Assembly: GCA_001695595.3 (NCBI GenBank)
Contig: MBPM02000013.1
Span: forward strand, 682,001 to 746,000
DNA: 64,000 nucleotides
DNA from: Plasmopara viticola
Lineage: Eukaryota > Oomycota > Peronosporomycetes > Peronosporales > Peronosporaceae
Reading direction: 5' to 3'
Shown here piece after piece: positions 24,151 through 34,500 of the stretch. Position 1 is the stretch's first letter. Each line of letters opens with the position of its first letter. Under the pieces are notes generated by a model that was not told the origin of the DNA, made no database searches, and was given only the letters and a program-made list of their open reading frames with translations. A program made the position numbers and the translations under genes.

Positions 24151-24601
24151 TCATACGAAATCTTCATCCATTTGAAATGCAACGAGATTGTATTGTATTA
24201 CGTTATCGCGTTGCCAAGTTATGCACGTGCTAGGCTCAGTCTGGCTAGTCCACGGCATAGAGTGGTGTCCGCATACGTCGGGTCTTGTTCGGCGGGTAGT
24301 ACAGCCAGCACCGAGGTCGTGAGGGTCTTCCATTATTTTGTTTAGCTCTGACTTGGTAAGAGCCCAGGTGGCGCCCTGGTGCTGGAGACCGTCGCGTCGA
24401 GGGTGAGACTCGTTGGAGACCTGCAGATGCCCGAGAGCACCTGATCGAAGCGCGCGAGCATTTAGCCCCCGCGCTTGGAAGGAGGGCGTCATCCCAACCT
24501 TTTCCAAGATGTGCAGCGAGATATTCCCAATTAACACTGTCGCTATCATCAAGCGAAATCAAACTTTTTCGATTGTATATTCGGTCAAATATAAGTAGCA
24601 A
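24151..24601 (-). pseudogene. Frameshifted retroelement-like coding relic
   Basis: Two overlapping minus-strand frames, 24601-24245 and 24552-24151, appear to be one protein split by a shift. The first reads HLGKGWDDALLPS through an Arg/Ser/Pro-rich stretch to GRHLGSYQ. The second continues KSELNKIMEDPHDLGAG to QRDNVIQYNLVAFQMDEDFV. The composition resembles gag-like proteins of oomycete transposons, but I cannot name the family. No terminal repeats were seen. Confidence 0.4.
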
Positions 24602-25088
24602 TTAGCCAACCTAGTGTTAGCAAAATTAACTTTTCTGTGTACTAAGATTCTTCTCCACGACGCGGCTTCCTTAAACTTTTTTGTCCAATTCAAGCAAACA
24701 CGTATTGACCCTGCAAACTCATCAAAATCTACATGCACAACCTGCATCATGTCAACAATTTATATCAGCATACCAGCAACAACACTCGTATTCATCAACT
24801 ACTGTATATGCGCTCCAGAATTTGGTGCACATAGCAAGTGTTCTTCATTTAAAGTAGAGACATCGAAACCGACCAGTCGGTCCATCAGCGCATAGAGCTG
24901 CGAGTATTTGCCACGAGTTGTCTTTACAGGCCGAGCGCGTCTCATCAAGAAAGTGAGGCTTTGCTCCTGTGCGCAGTACTGTCAAAAGATATCCAGTATG
25001 ACGTCTTACATGCAGCTGCAAACATGACTCTTCTTGTCAGCGGGATGTTACTCATATACGAATATTTGCATCACTTGCTTGACATTTC

Positions 25089-25330
25089 TGTTGAATGCAG
25101 CAGCCAATTCCACCACAAACACGAGTGCAGTACATTGAAAGCCTCAGTCGTACGACCAAGGAACGATTGAGTGAAGGGGCCAGTGGGGCCTTTATGTTTT
25201 TTTCGCACGATCAGCAATTGATTGTCAAGAGTATGAGTGACGAAGAATCGTCTTTTTGCGCTCGATCGCGGCCGAGTACGCGCATAAGAACCGCACCATA
25301 GACGTGCTGGATAATACTCGTGGGCCGCAC
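25089..25330 (+). pseudogene. Phosphatidylinositol phosphate kinase fragment (GPCR-PIPK-like)
   Basis: The frame from 25095 reads VQYIESLSRTTKERLSEGAS, GAFMFFSHDQQLIVKSMSDE and so on. This fits the glycine-rich loop and conserved Lys region of PIP kinases (typically FS.GRSGSFFYFS...FI.KT). The frame is lost at about 25258 and continues in another frame (LRSIAAEYAHKN) before stops. Upstream, 24961-25090 encodes a hydrophobic stretch (NMTLLVSGMLLIYEYLH) that could be a GPCR membrane segment. Oomycetes carry a family of GPCR-PIPK fusions, so a truncated copy is likely. No complete catalytic domain is present. Confidence 0.5.
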
Positions 25331-25389
25331 ATCATGTGATTTCATTGGCAAATATTACGACCAATGAGAATCAAACCTACAATTGGTCC

Positions 25390-27065
25390 ATGATGGACGT
25401 ACGCGTCCGGCTCGTGTTTGCTGAAGAAGTAGGGCGTCACGTGCAGCGAAAGTTCGGCCTCTCATCATGCTGGTATCTCGTTCCACGTGACGCAAAAATG
25501 GTTGGTGACCTAGCGCATGCGCTGCTGCAAGAATTTGAATTGCGCAAGCAGTGCTCCATGGGGTTGGAATTGCGTCTAGAGGAACTCCCGCTGCTGGCCA
25601 CGCAGAGCATCCGCATTGTACGAGATAATGACACAATTATTGTCCAGAGTCCACTTGCTGAAGATGACAATCGCAGTATGGTTGCCACTTCAGAGAGCGA
25701 AAATGAAAGTCCGAGGAAAAGAAAGCGGATGCTTTGCTCGAGGATGAAGGTTAAGGGGCTTAAGAAAAAGGCAGTAAAAGACATAAGAAGGACAGTGCAC
25801 GACAAGCTTATAGATACTAGAAGGGCTCCTCACACAGCTGCATTAGAAGATATTAGAGTGGAGAACTCTAGCTCGACTTTAAGTAGCGACAGTGGCAGCA
25901 ATAGTAAGACTTCAAGTAGCAGCGAGTCCGATAACGAGACTACAACACGAAAGCGTGCGGGATCGCAATCACCAAACGAAGAACTTAACGTTGTTGGTTC
26001 TGCAAGTGTGTCCTGTGGCAAAGGAAGCAAGGCAAATGCATTTGCACAGCCAAAAAAAAAAATTCGAAGGAGACGTCGACGATTGAGGCAGCGAAATCGA
26101 GGACGGCAGGGCAAGGATAAGCAGATGAACAACGAAACAGCCTCGACACAATTAAATAGCACCGAGTCTGCTTTACCAAAGCAAAGTAGCGCAGTGAATG
26201 TCACGAATCGAGATGACAATGTATCATCGTTGGGAGTGCGGAATCGAAGCTTCACTACTGGTCCCCGCGGCTATTCTCGGGCCAAAACTCATGTCTTTTT
26301 TGATAATGTTAATGGAGACCAGGTTGCCACGGAGCATGAAGCTGCGTTGACTGTTACAAAGACAAACAACTGGGTTTCTCAAAACTCGCCAGCATCAAGA
26401 CTGGCAAAATACGGTCCTGCATTGTCAAGTAACCAAGTATACGGGCCATTAAGCCAGTCTCATCGCACACAATCCGAATCCAATCAACTTGTTGAGGAGA
26501 ATGATGACGCCAGTGACTCATACAAGAGACGCAAACGAGAGGGAAGTGGCAAACATGGAGATCGGTGGAAGCGGTCGTACGAAATTATAGCGACTGTATT
26601 TGATGAAAAAACGCAAAGCTCAAGTGACGACCACTTGGTAGATTTGGTACGTTTACCTATCCGCTGAATGTGGAGTATGGACCTTTCTCATGGTGTATGT
26701 GGTGCTGTATCAAAATGTAGAATTTTTCAAACGCATTGACTTCGTATCCAGCTGCATCTAATGCTTCTTCACGCTTTGCATTGAAGGATGTGATTGCTTA
26801 TAAGACGCTCACGCTGTGTCTTACAAGATGTCAGCCTGTGGTTAGTGAGTGGAAATGCGGGCAGGTGCACTCAACGGATGTGACGTGTAATACTATCGAA
26901 TTGTTACAATGGAGCCTCGACTTTAAAAACAATTCCGTGACTTTTTACGAGTCTCCTAGCGGCGAATTGAGCAGCGTGCAAGTCAGTGACATTACTGAGC
27001 TGCGTTATTTAAGCGGTCCAAGCTACACTTTACTGCTCACTTCATCTCAAGATCACCAAGTTTAA
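25390..27065 (+). CDS. Coilin (Cajal body scaffold)
   Basis: Two exons, 25390-26646 and 26721-27065, are joined across a 74-nt GTACGT...TAG intron in phase 0, giving 533 residues. The N-terminal 90 residues (VRVRLVF..., LPLLATQSIRIVRDNDTIIV) match the coilin self-association domain, which ends in the same LVRDND-type signature. The middle is long, Ser-rich, acidic and disordered, with a strongly basic run around residues 220-240 (KKKIRRRRRR) that can act as a nuclear localisation signal. The C-terminal 90 residues (VIAYKTLTL..., IELLQWSLDF, VTFYES, LRYLSG) match the atypical Tudor domain of coilin. Known coilins organise Cajal bodies and snRNP maturation. Two adjacent ATGs (25390, 25393) could both serve as start. 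The upstream neighbour is the PIP-kinase fragment, 60 nt away. Confidence 0.85.
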
Positions 27066-27283
27066 TGGTCAACTATAAAGTGGTTTGCATGGCTGACAAA
27101 TTGGGAAATTTGCAGTTTGCTTTTTTAATATTAGACGACAACAGCTGCAAATTAATAACGATGAAGTTGTATTTGAAGGCATAGAGCGCAAAGCAGTGTG
27201 GTGGCATTCGATACCCAACTTAAGCTTCAGTATTTGATTACCGAATCGCAAAATGTTATCTCCAAAATTGGGCAATGTATAGT
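27066..27283. other. Coilin 3' flank up to the Copia element
   Basis: A 218-nt AT-rich stretch with no coding frame. It probably holds the coilin 3' UTR. Confidence 0.4.
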
Positions 27284-27408
27284 TGTTGAGCAAAAACCAA
27301 AGTTAATATATGTTTCTAGACCAATGAACGGCTAATGTAATTACTTACTGTGACGTACTCGTAGATACTCCGCCTGTTCAACATGCATTCAGCGGTGTAA
27401 TTTCAAGA
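27284..27408 (-). repeat. 3' LTR of the Copia element
   Basis: It shares CTAGACCAATGAA, a GTACTCGTA block and CTGTTCAACATGCATTCAGC with the repeat at 31407-31553. The ends are approximate. Confidence 0.75.
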
Positions 27409-27412
27409 CTCC

Positions 27413-29090
27413 CACTCACCGCTTATGCTGTGTGTGCTTTGTTGCTGACTTGGTCTTCAATCCGGAGGCTTCGCGCAGATGCTCCAGCATCTTAATCCTT
27501 AGTGTTTTCGTCAGCATACCTGCGAGCTGACTCTTCGTGTCGATAAATTCGATCTTCAACATTCCTTCTTGCAAGTTCTCACGAATTAGTGGTGCTTGAT
27601 GTCCATATGCTTCGTCCTAGTATGGTATTCGGGGTTATTGGTCAACGCGATAGCACTTTGGATGTCTTCCCAAACGTTTGTTCCTTCAAGTTGCTCGTTA
27701 CCCATGTCCTTTAGCATTTCCCGCTTCCAAAAACTTCCTCTGTGCATAAATGAGAGCCATATACTCAGCTTCCGCTAAGCTCAGCGCAACTGTCCGTTGG
27801 TTTTCCACTTGAGTACCACTGGTGCGTTCGCAATTATGATATCAATTCCCGAGACCGAGCGTCTGTCATCCGTGTTGCTGCCCCAATCCGCATCCGAGTA
27901 TGGTGTAGCCGCAATGCTTCAATATCCTCGGTAGACGATATCGATTTGACGCGTAGTCTTCAAATACCGTACTACTAGAATTGCTGCGCTCCAATGTTGT
28001 AGTACCGGGTCCTCCAGAAAACGTGATAATTGTGTCACCACGTAAGCAATATCCGGCCGAGTACATGATGTTATGTACAGCAAGCGTCCAATCAAAGAGC
28101 GATAAAGCTTTGACCGCAATGTCGACCGTTTCCTTCCGTCGTTGCTGACTGCTTTGACGACAAATTCAATCCCGATACGCATGGCTTTTTAATGCTCTTG
28201 GCATCTTGTTGACCGAATCGCTCGGCCACGTCGTCGATGTAGCGAGTCTGTTTAATCATTAATGTTTCAGCTGACCTGTCGTGCTCGATTTCCATACCCA
28301 AAATGAATTTCGCTTTACCCAGCTCCTTCTTTGAGTACTTCTTTATCATGATTTATTCTTTTGCTGGTCCTTGCTGCGATAATCATGTCATCCACATGTA
28401 GTCCAACGTAGGCAAAACCTTCTTTAGTGGTCTTGACATAAGCACATTGATCTACCCCGCAACTCATGAAGTCATTCCTGACGAAGACACGATGTATTGT
28501 CTTGTTCCAGGCACTCGCTGCTTTCAGTTCGTAAACAGCCTTGTTAAGTTGACGCATATATATCCTCCAGCCTTGTCGACACCAAGCGTAATTTGCACAA
28601 AAGCGTTGTCCGTCAACACGCTATTGAGGAAAGCCGTGTCGACGTCCAGCTGATCCATATGATAGTCGCAGTCAGCACATACTGCGAGAATTATTCGGAT
28701 CGAATTTATGTTAAAAACCGGGAAATGAGTCTCGAAAACGTCGACGCCATATACTTGCTGGAATTATTTCGTGCCGTGATCGCACGATAGCGCCATTCTG
28801 ATCACGCTTCTTGGCAAATCCCATCGTGATCCAATTGTGCATTCAATCTTTCCTCGTGACTTCAATGGCCACGTTCGATTCTCTTTATTAGAGCAAAGCT
28901 CAGCATCCATTGCTTCACGCCGTATTTTTTCACCGTCGCTTGCCATTGCTTGAACATACGTAGTCAGTGAGTCCGTATCATCGTCAATACTCACGGCGTA
29001 GGCAAGAACGGCTTCCTCAATTAGTACGCTTCGGAGTCGGTGGGCCCTTACTGCCTTCTGTCGACTCTTTGTCATTAAAGCCGTTTCTTA
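27413..29090 (-). pseudogene. Copia reverse transcriptase and RNase H, broken
   Basis: Minus-strand pieces in order: the start of RT (AMASDGEKIRREAMDAELCS, 29075-28764), the RT core with NKAVYELKAA and the catalytic box as LHVDDMIIAA (28557-28315), then KFILGMEIEHDR, LLYITSCTRPDIAYVVTQLS and a C-terminal DIKHH...F relic near 27560-27610. Several frameshifts and stops separate them. Confidence 0.8.
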
Positions 29091-29136
29091 GCATTAACAC
29101 CGGCTCACGTCTTTTTCTTGTTTGCTCCACTTCAGG

Positions 29137-30300
29137 CTAAAACACCAAACGATCTTCTTGTTGCACTTGGGACGATTGATTATACTCCGTTAGCCCAAGC
29201 CTGTTTCGTATAGGGCTATCAAAAGGCATTTGCCGCTGTACAACGGCGCTTGGCGTACGATTCATATCACCCATTTCGATATCCTCGACTGTCTCTTCGA
29301 CAGCTCCCATGGCATTGTCCAAAAGTGACTGTCGATCTACTTGATGTTGAACCTTAACTTCATCACCATCCTTCAGTACTTGAACAATTGCTTTTGGCTT
29401 GAGCTCTAGCGTGTCGTAAATGAAACCCACCTCTCGCTCACCCCACTTTACAGAGCGGGTCACTTTGATCTTGGCATTAAATAACTTAAACACGCTATAG
29501 CCCTTGACATTCTCTGCGTAGCCGAGAAACATACACTTGAAGCTCTTGGGTTCCAGCTTCGTCCGTTCTACATCGTCAGTACGAGCGTAGCCTTGCGAGC
29601 CAAATACGCGCAGGTGATCCATTCGAGGCTTCATCTTGAAAGCTTGCTCGTACGGCGTGGTGTCAAGTTGGACGTATTTCTGGAGCAGTTAATCAAATAG
29701 ACCACTTCCGCTCACCGTTCCGTCGAAACGCCCTTGTAGTGTGACATACTGCGGGCCTTCTCCATGATAGACCTCTTCATACGCTCCGCCACTCTGTTCT
29801 GCTAAGGGCTGTATAAAACCGAGCGTTGTTATACAATGCCGTTTTGTTAACATATTCAAGCCACTTTCTTGCTTACAAAGTCGGCTTCGTTGTCGGATCG
29901 CAAACCCCTTAGTCGTGCATTCCACTGGTATTCGTATAATGTCAGGAACTCCTTGAATTTGCCAGTCAGTTCACTCTTGCTCGTGATCAGAAAATGCGCA
30001 GCATATCGTGAAAAATAATCCACAAGCGTGAGAACGTATCTGGCACCACCCTTTCAAGTATTCATCGGCCCATGACATCTGTGTGAGCACGCTCCAACAC
30101 ACGTGTCGTCTTTGTCATCGAACGAGACGGAAACACCATGACCGTCTGCTTGCCCTTTTAACACCCGGCACACAATGTTTTCATACTTTGCTTGATCACT
30201 GGAATACCATTTGTCAATCGCTCTGTCCTGGTCAGCGCATCCTTGCTGGGGTGCTCCATGCGAGCATGCCAAAGCTCTTACTTATTGTCAGCCCCGCAAT
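29137..30300 (-). pseudogene. Copia integrase, broken
   Basis: The pieces include a gag-pre-integrase-like CAGC relic near 30170, an AHTDVMG motif near 30075 and a core fragment at 29925-29689. The C-terminal segment at 29634-29137 reads HLRVFGSQGYART, KCMFLGYAENVKGYSVF. The frames do not connect. Confidence 0.75.
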
Positions 30301-30659
30301 ATTCAACGCGACATGCTTCTTCTTGCTCACTGTTGATAAAATTTTGACTTTTCATTTTTTGTATTCGACGCAATTGCTTGCTTCTTGCTCCAGACGACGC
30401 ATGTCTCTAGTCGATGACAATGTCTAGTCGATCAATGTGCAGAACTTCAACCATGCCAATGCCCATTCCGTCCACATCAGTCAGTTTTTTTCACTGTGCC
30501 GGAACTTTGGACGAGCAACTTCTTCCCGTCTGCAATCGTAACTTCGATGCTAGCTTCTAGACCCTTGCAATCAAACAAGTCCTTCTTTGGTTGGGTCATG
30601 TGGGAAGTTGCTCCACTGTCAATCAGCCATCCGGATGACCTCCCTTCACCAACAGCAAA

Positions 30660-31360
30660 CTCTGTGTCGTCGCTGTTAAATCTTTTATTGGTCAGATAGT
30701 TTCGCTTTATGTGTCCAATCTGATCACAGTTGAAGCACTAGCCCTTGAATTCGCCGTTGTTTCGTGAAGGACCACTCTATCATCCTTTGTCCCGTCCACC
30801 TTTAAATCTTTCAGCAAGTCCATTTACGCGAAACGCTTTCTCCGTAGCTTCTTTCCTCTGCTGTTTTTTCGATTCTTTGAGCAGCTTTTCCTTGACTTCA
30901 AGCAACGTAATGTTCCTCGCATTTTCCACAATCGAAAACATCGAGTAATACTCCGAAGGTAGACTGCTGAGAAGTACCACCAGAACCATCAATTGGCTGT
31001 CCCGTAGCATTGAGTCACACTACTAGCTCGTCGAAAGAGTGTCCCATTTTCCATCTTAGACTCGTGTAGTCGACGAGTCATCACCACACGATTGTGAAGA
31101 GTCGAGCAATTGTAGAAATCTCATAGGGTTTCCCACGCCTCCATAGAGCGTGTAGCCGACCGAATCTTGGTCTGGTGCTGAATCTCAACGCCTTGAGCGA
31201 TGATGCCTAGCGCCTTGGCATCATTAATAAGCCACGCCTCCGTGCCTAAACTCTCTTCCTTGACGGCCTTGATGAGACCCTTTCGCGCCAGGGTCGTCCC
31301 CATGTTAAACTCTCAGTGGTAATAGTTACCGCTACTTCGGTGCGCTTGTTAGCCATAATG
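30660..31360 (-). pseudogene. Copia gag, broken
   Basis: Fragments at 31303-31121 (INDAKALGIIAQGVE, TRSMEAWETL) and 31010-30780 (LSSLPSEYYSMFSIVE) are typical of Copia gag. A zinc-knuckle relic near 30730 reads CFNCDQIGHIKRN, with Asn where the last Cys is expected, and is followed by a D-S-G-A-T protease motif near 30620. Confidence 0.75.
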
Positions 31361-31406
31361 GGTGGGGACGTTGCTTATGAAGGAAAACTTGTTGCGGCTG
31401 TTAACC

Positions 31407-31553
31407 TGATGAGTAAAAAGCAAGAACCGAGGTGAATCTCTTTATCTAGACCAATGAAAGGCAACCATTATGCAATTACATACTTTGATGTACTCGTAAA
31501 TTATGTGATGCCATCCGTCTGTTCAACATGCATTCAGCAGTGTAAATTCAACA
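31407..31553 (-). repeat. 5' LTR of the Copia element
   Basis: This pairs with 27284-27408. On the minus strand it begins TGTTGAATTT and ends ACTCATCA. The following GGTTAACAGCCGC may be what remains of the primer-binding site. Confidence 0.7.
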
Positions 31554-34500
31554 GTAGCTTATGTAAAGTCAGTTAATTGTAAAATAGAATTACAGCCCCA
31601 TTTTAGGCGACTTAAAACCACAATTGAATGTATAATGTCTCTTGTGAAGCGCCGAGATGCTGTACGACCACAGATTTGTCTTGCCTATCTTTCTGAAGGT
31701 ACACAAACACAAAAGAGCCACAACTAAGCGTAAATTTGAGCTTATAAATTAGTTGAGTTTTTAATAACGGGGCTATAGTTGTGTTATTCAATACTTTATG
31801 ATCGATCGAATACCAATTAAACCGATAAAATACTGGCGTGACGACTACTTATCGGCACTGACGAACAGCACAAAGTCGTGCGATGGCCATGCTTCGCGCA
31901 CCTGAAGCGAAATATCTGTCGACCGTGTCCGAGCTTAGATACTGTGCCACACGCAGCAATCGCTCAACTCTCATTTGGTTTGAAAATGGTCAAGGAAATG
32001 GTGCTCAGTGAGCTTATTGTAATGTATGCATATGCCTTGTCCACAATCGAGAATGATTTTTTTATATCTCGCTTTCGAGCCGCCTTAAGATGCACCCTCG
32101 TGTGCTAAAATTATTACGCTCGAGATGTAGCAGTCGCGAATTCGCAGCTTCGGTTTTAAAGACGCATCGTCTCACTTTGTGCATTGTCGTTATGCCATAA
32201 GATATATCCTTAAAGGTCTACGAATTTATTCTCGGCATGCGTGAAGGCATGCCCCGGTATGGCCGCACCCCAGCCAAATCCTCTTTCCATAATCGGCTTT
32301 TGTTGTCGCCCTTCGTAAAAGCTGCGTTTCTATAAGTAAAATCGCTAAACAAAGTCTTTTTTTCATTATTCGTTTCTCGATATTCAATACTACGAAATTT
32401 TTTGTAGCATCACGAATGATTTTGGGATGTACAGCAATTCTTAAAGATTAAACTTTCGTTATTCTTCGAGTGGGATACGTCACAGACCACTATCTGTCTA
32501 ATTTAAAGAGTCAGTATTATTTGTCGTACTGCCAACGAACGTCAGAACGCTTACTTTTTAAAAGTTAAGGACCCCTGCGGTGTGATTGCTTTTTTATCAG
32601 TGTTTTTTAAACAATACACTAGTTTTCGGTTCATTCCACGGGCGTAATTTTGATCTACGAGAGCACCACGTAGCCACAGACCTAGCGATAATTATTGCTC
32701 TGATTAATACTTGGTTTGTATAGCTATCATCTTTGAAGCTTTCGACGTTCACGAGAAGAAGCAGTGAGCAATCTGTTGAGATCGCAATACAATACATCAA
32801 AATTTATAGTAAGACTACACCACTGCTATTGCTAAACTGATCCTGTTGACCTGCTCCTTCTCATTCGCCTGTAGACCGATTTTTCATGTTTGTGCACCTG
32901 TGGTTTTGCAGTCAGACAAAGCGCCATTTAACGCCGTCGTTAAGCTTGACGTTTATTATGCTTTACTATCTGTCCGTATCAATATAGCAAAATTATGCGC
33001 TCACCCTTGTCGTGACGGCAGGAAAAATGTAAATGTCACTTATTTGTAGCTAAGGATACATAACGGGGCGCAGTTGCTTTTTAGCATAAAACGTCGCTCC
33101 AAACCAAGATATCCTTTCGCTGCATCGAATTGTCAATCTTAGGCAAAATTTTGTGTTAAAGCTGGGTTTCTGTTGAAACGAGCGCGAAAAAATAAGGTTT
33201 CAGGTCCTACTTTGTAATATTAAAGCCGTAGTTTAAGCATACCGCATAAATAAAAATTAACTTGGGGCTTACACAGCGCTTTGCAACAAATTGTATAGTA
33301 AAAGTTGAGATTACTTGATAATGGACATAAAGGCGATCACGTGTGTTTGCTCAGTACCAGCATTTAGGCTACAAAGGGTATGCTAATTTTGGCATATACG
33401 GCTTCCGTCTCAAATCTCGGTTTTTCTTGCTTTGTCATAATCTGCGTGGCTAACAAGCTTTAGAAGAGTATAATATTAGAAAGATATCCTGATAGGTGGT
33501 AAATGATATAGAAAATGTATTCGGACCTTAGTAAAAGTTACTCTTCTGTCATCATTTCGTAACTTTGCGACGTAACCTAGTGGTGTGAGTGCCATCTTAA
33601 TCTTGTCCATCTTTAACACTCTTCCCGCGATCGCGCTGAACGTATTATAGGTAGTACAAAACCCACTAGCGTCCGCATTTTGCTGATCCGACGGATCGGT
33701 CAATACGTCAACGAGCACAAATTCAGATTGCCCATAGCGTGGTCCCACTTTGCCAAGACAAGGCAGATTAGAAAATACGCGGATGTCACCAGATAGGAAG
33801 CCTTTGCTTCAATCTGTCGAATTGTTATTTGGTCGTCCGAATGCGTTGGTATGAGCAAAGTTGGTATTGTTACTACGCCTTTCAAAATCTAACAAGTGCC
33901 AAAAAGCTCGCGTGCTATTTGAGAGACGAACTTCCATCTCCGAGAGCAAAGATCCGCCTTTATTTTAGTAGTCCAGTAGAAAGTATGCCAGTGAGAGTAC
34001 TGCCTTGTATTCCTTATCGACATCAAAGTCCTTATTACTGTATTTCTCGAGCGTAGTACATCACTCTGCCCACAATAAGCGCGTATCTCAATCTACACTT
34101 TGGCTTATACTTAGATAGAGCGTGACATTCCATGCTTTCGCCCGTCAGCGCGGGTGTCGCACGCGGTCTTTCTTGTGACAAAGTTTTTCAACAATGAGCC
34201 TTGCCATAGCTGTAAGAGAGACCTCTCGATTGATGTTTCGCACGTAGCTTTAACAAAAATGCCATCAACATATACATGTTAATGCTCATTGTACCGACAA
34301 ATGCATGCTCGTAATCTGCATTAGTGAGACTTCTGCATAATCGCTGGCTTTACAGTCGACACGACCGCAAAAAATGTTCCTAAATTTTTTTCGTGACAAA
34401 GAATGACCAACGAGCGTATTTAAGGTTTGATGTTTGATCAATTTCGTATTCAATGTCGTCTTTGCACTCACTTGCAGTGTCGCTCGCTTACCAGCTACAC

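Larger units (their letters stand above)
27284..31553 (-). mobile_element. Degenerate Ty1/Copia LTR retrotransposon
   Basis: A 4.3-kb minus-strand element bounded by related terminal repeats of about 125 nt (27284-27408) and 147 nt (31407-31553). Gag, a zinc-knuckle relic, integrase, reverse transcriptase and RNase H follow in Copia order (integrase before RT). Every domain is broken by stops and shifts and the LTRs differ by many substitutions and gaps, so the insertion is old and dead. No clear target-site duplication was found. Confidence 0.85.
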
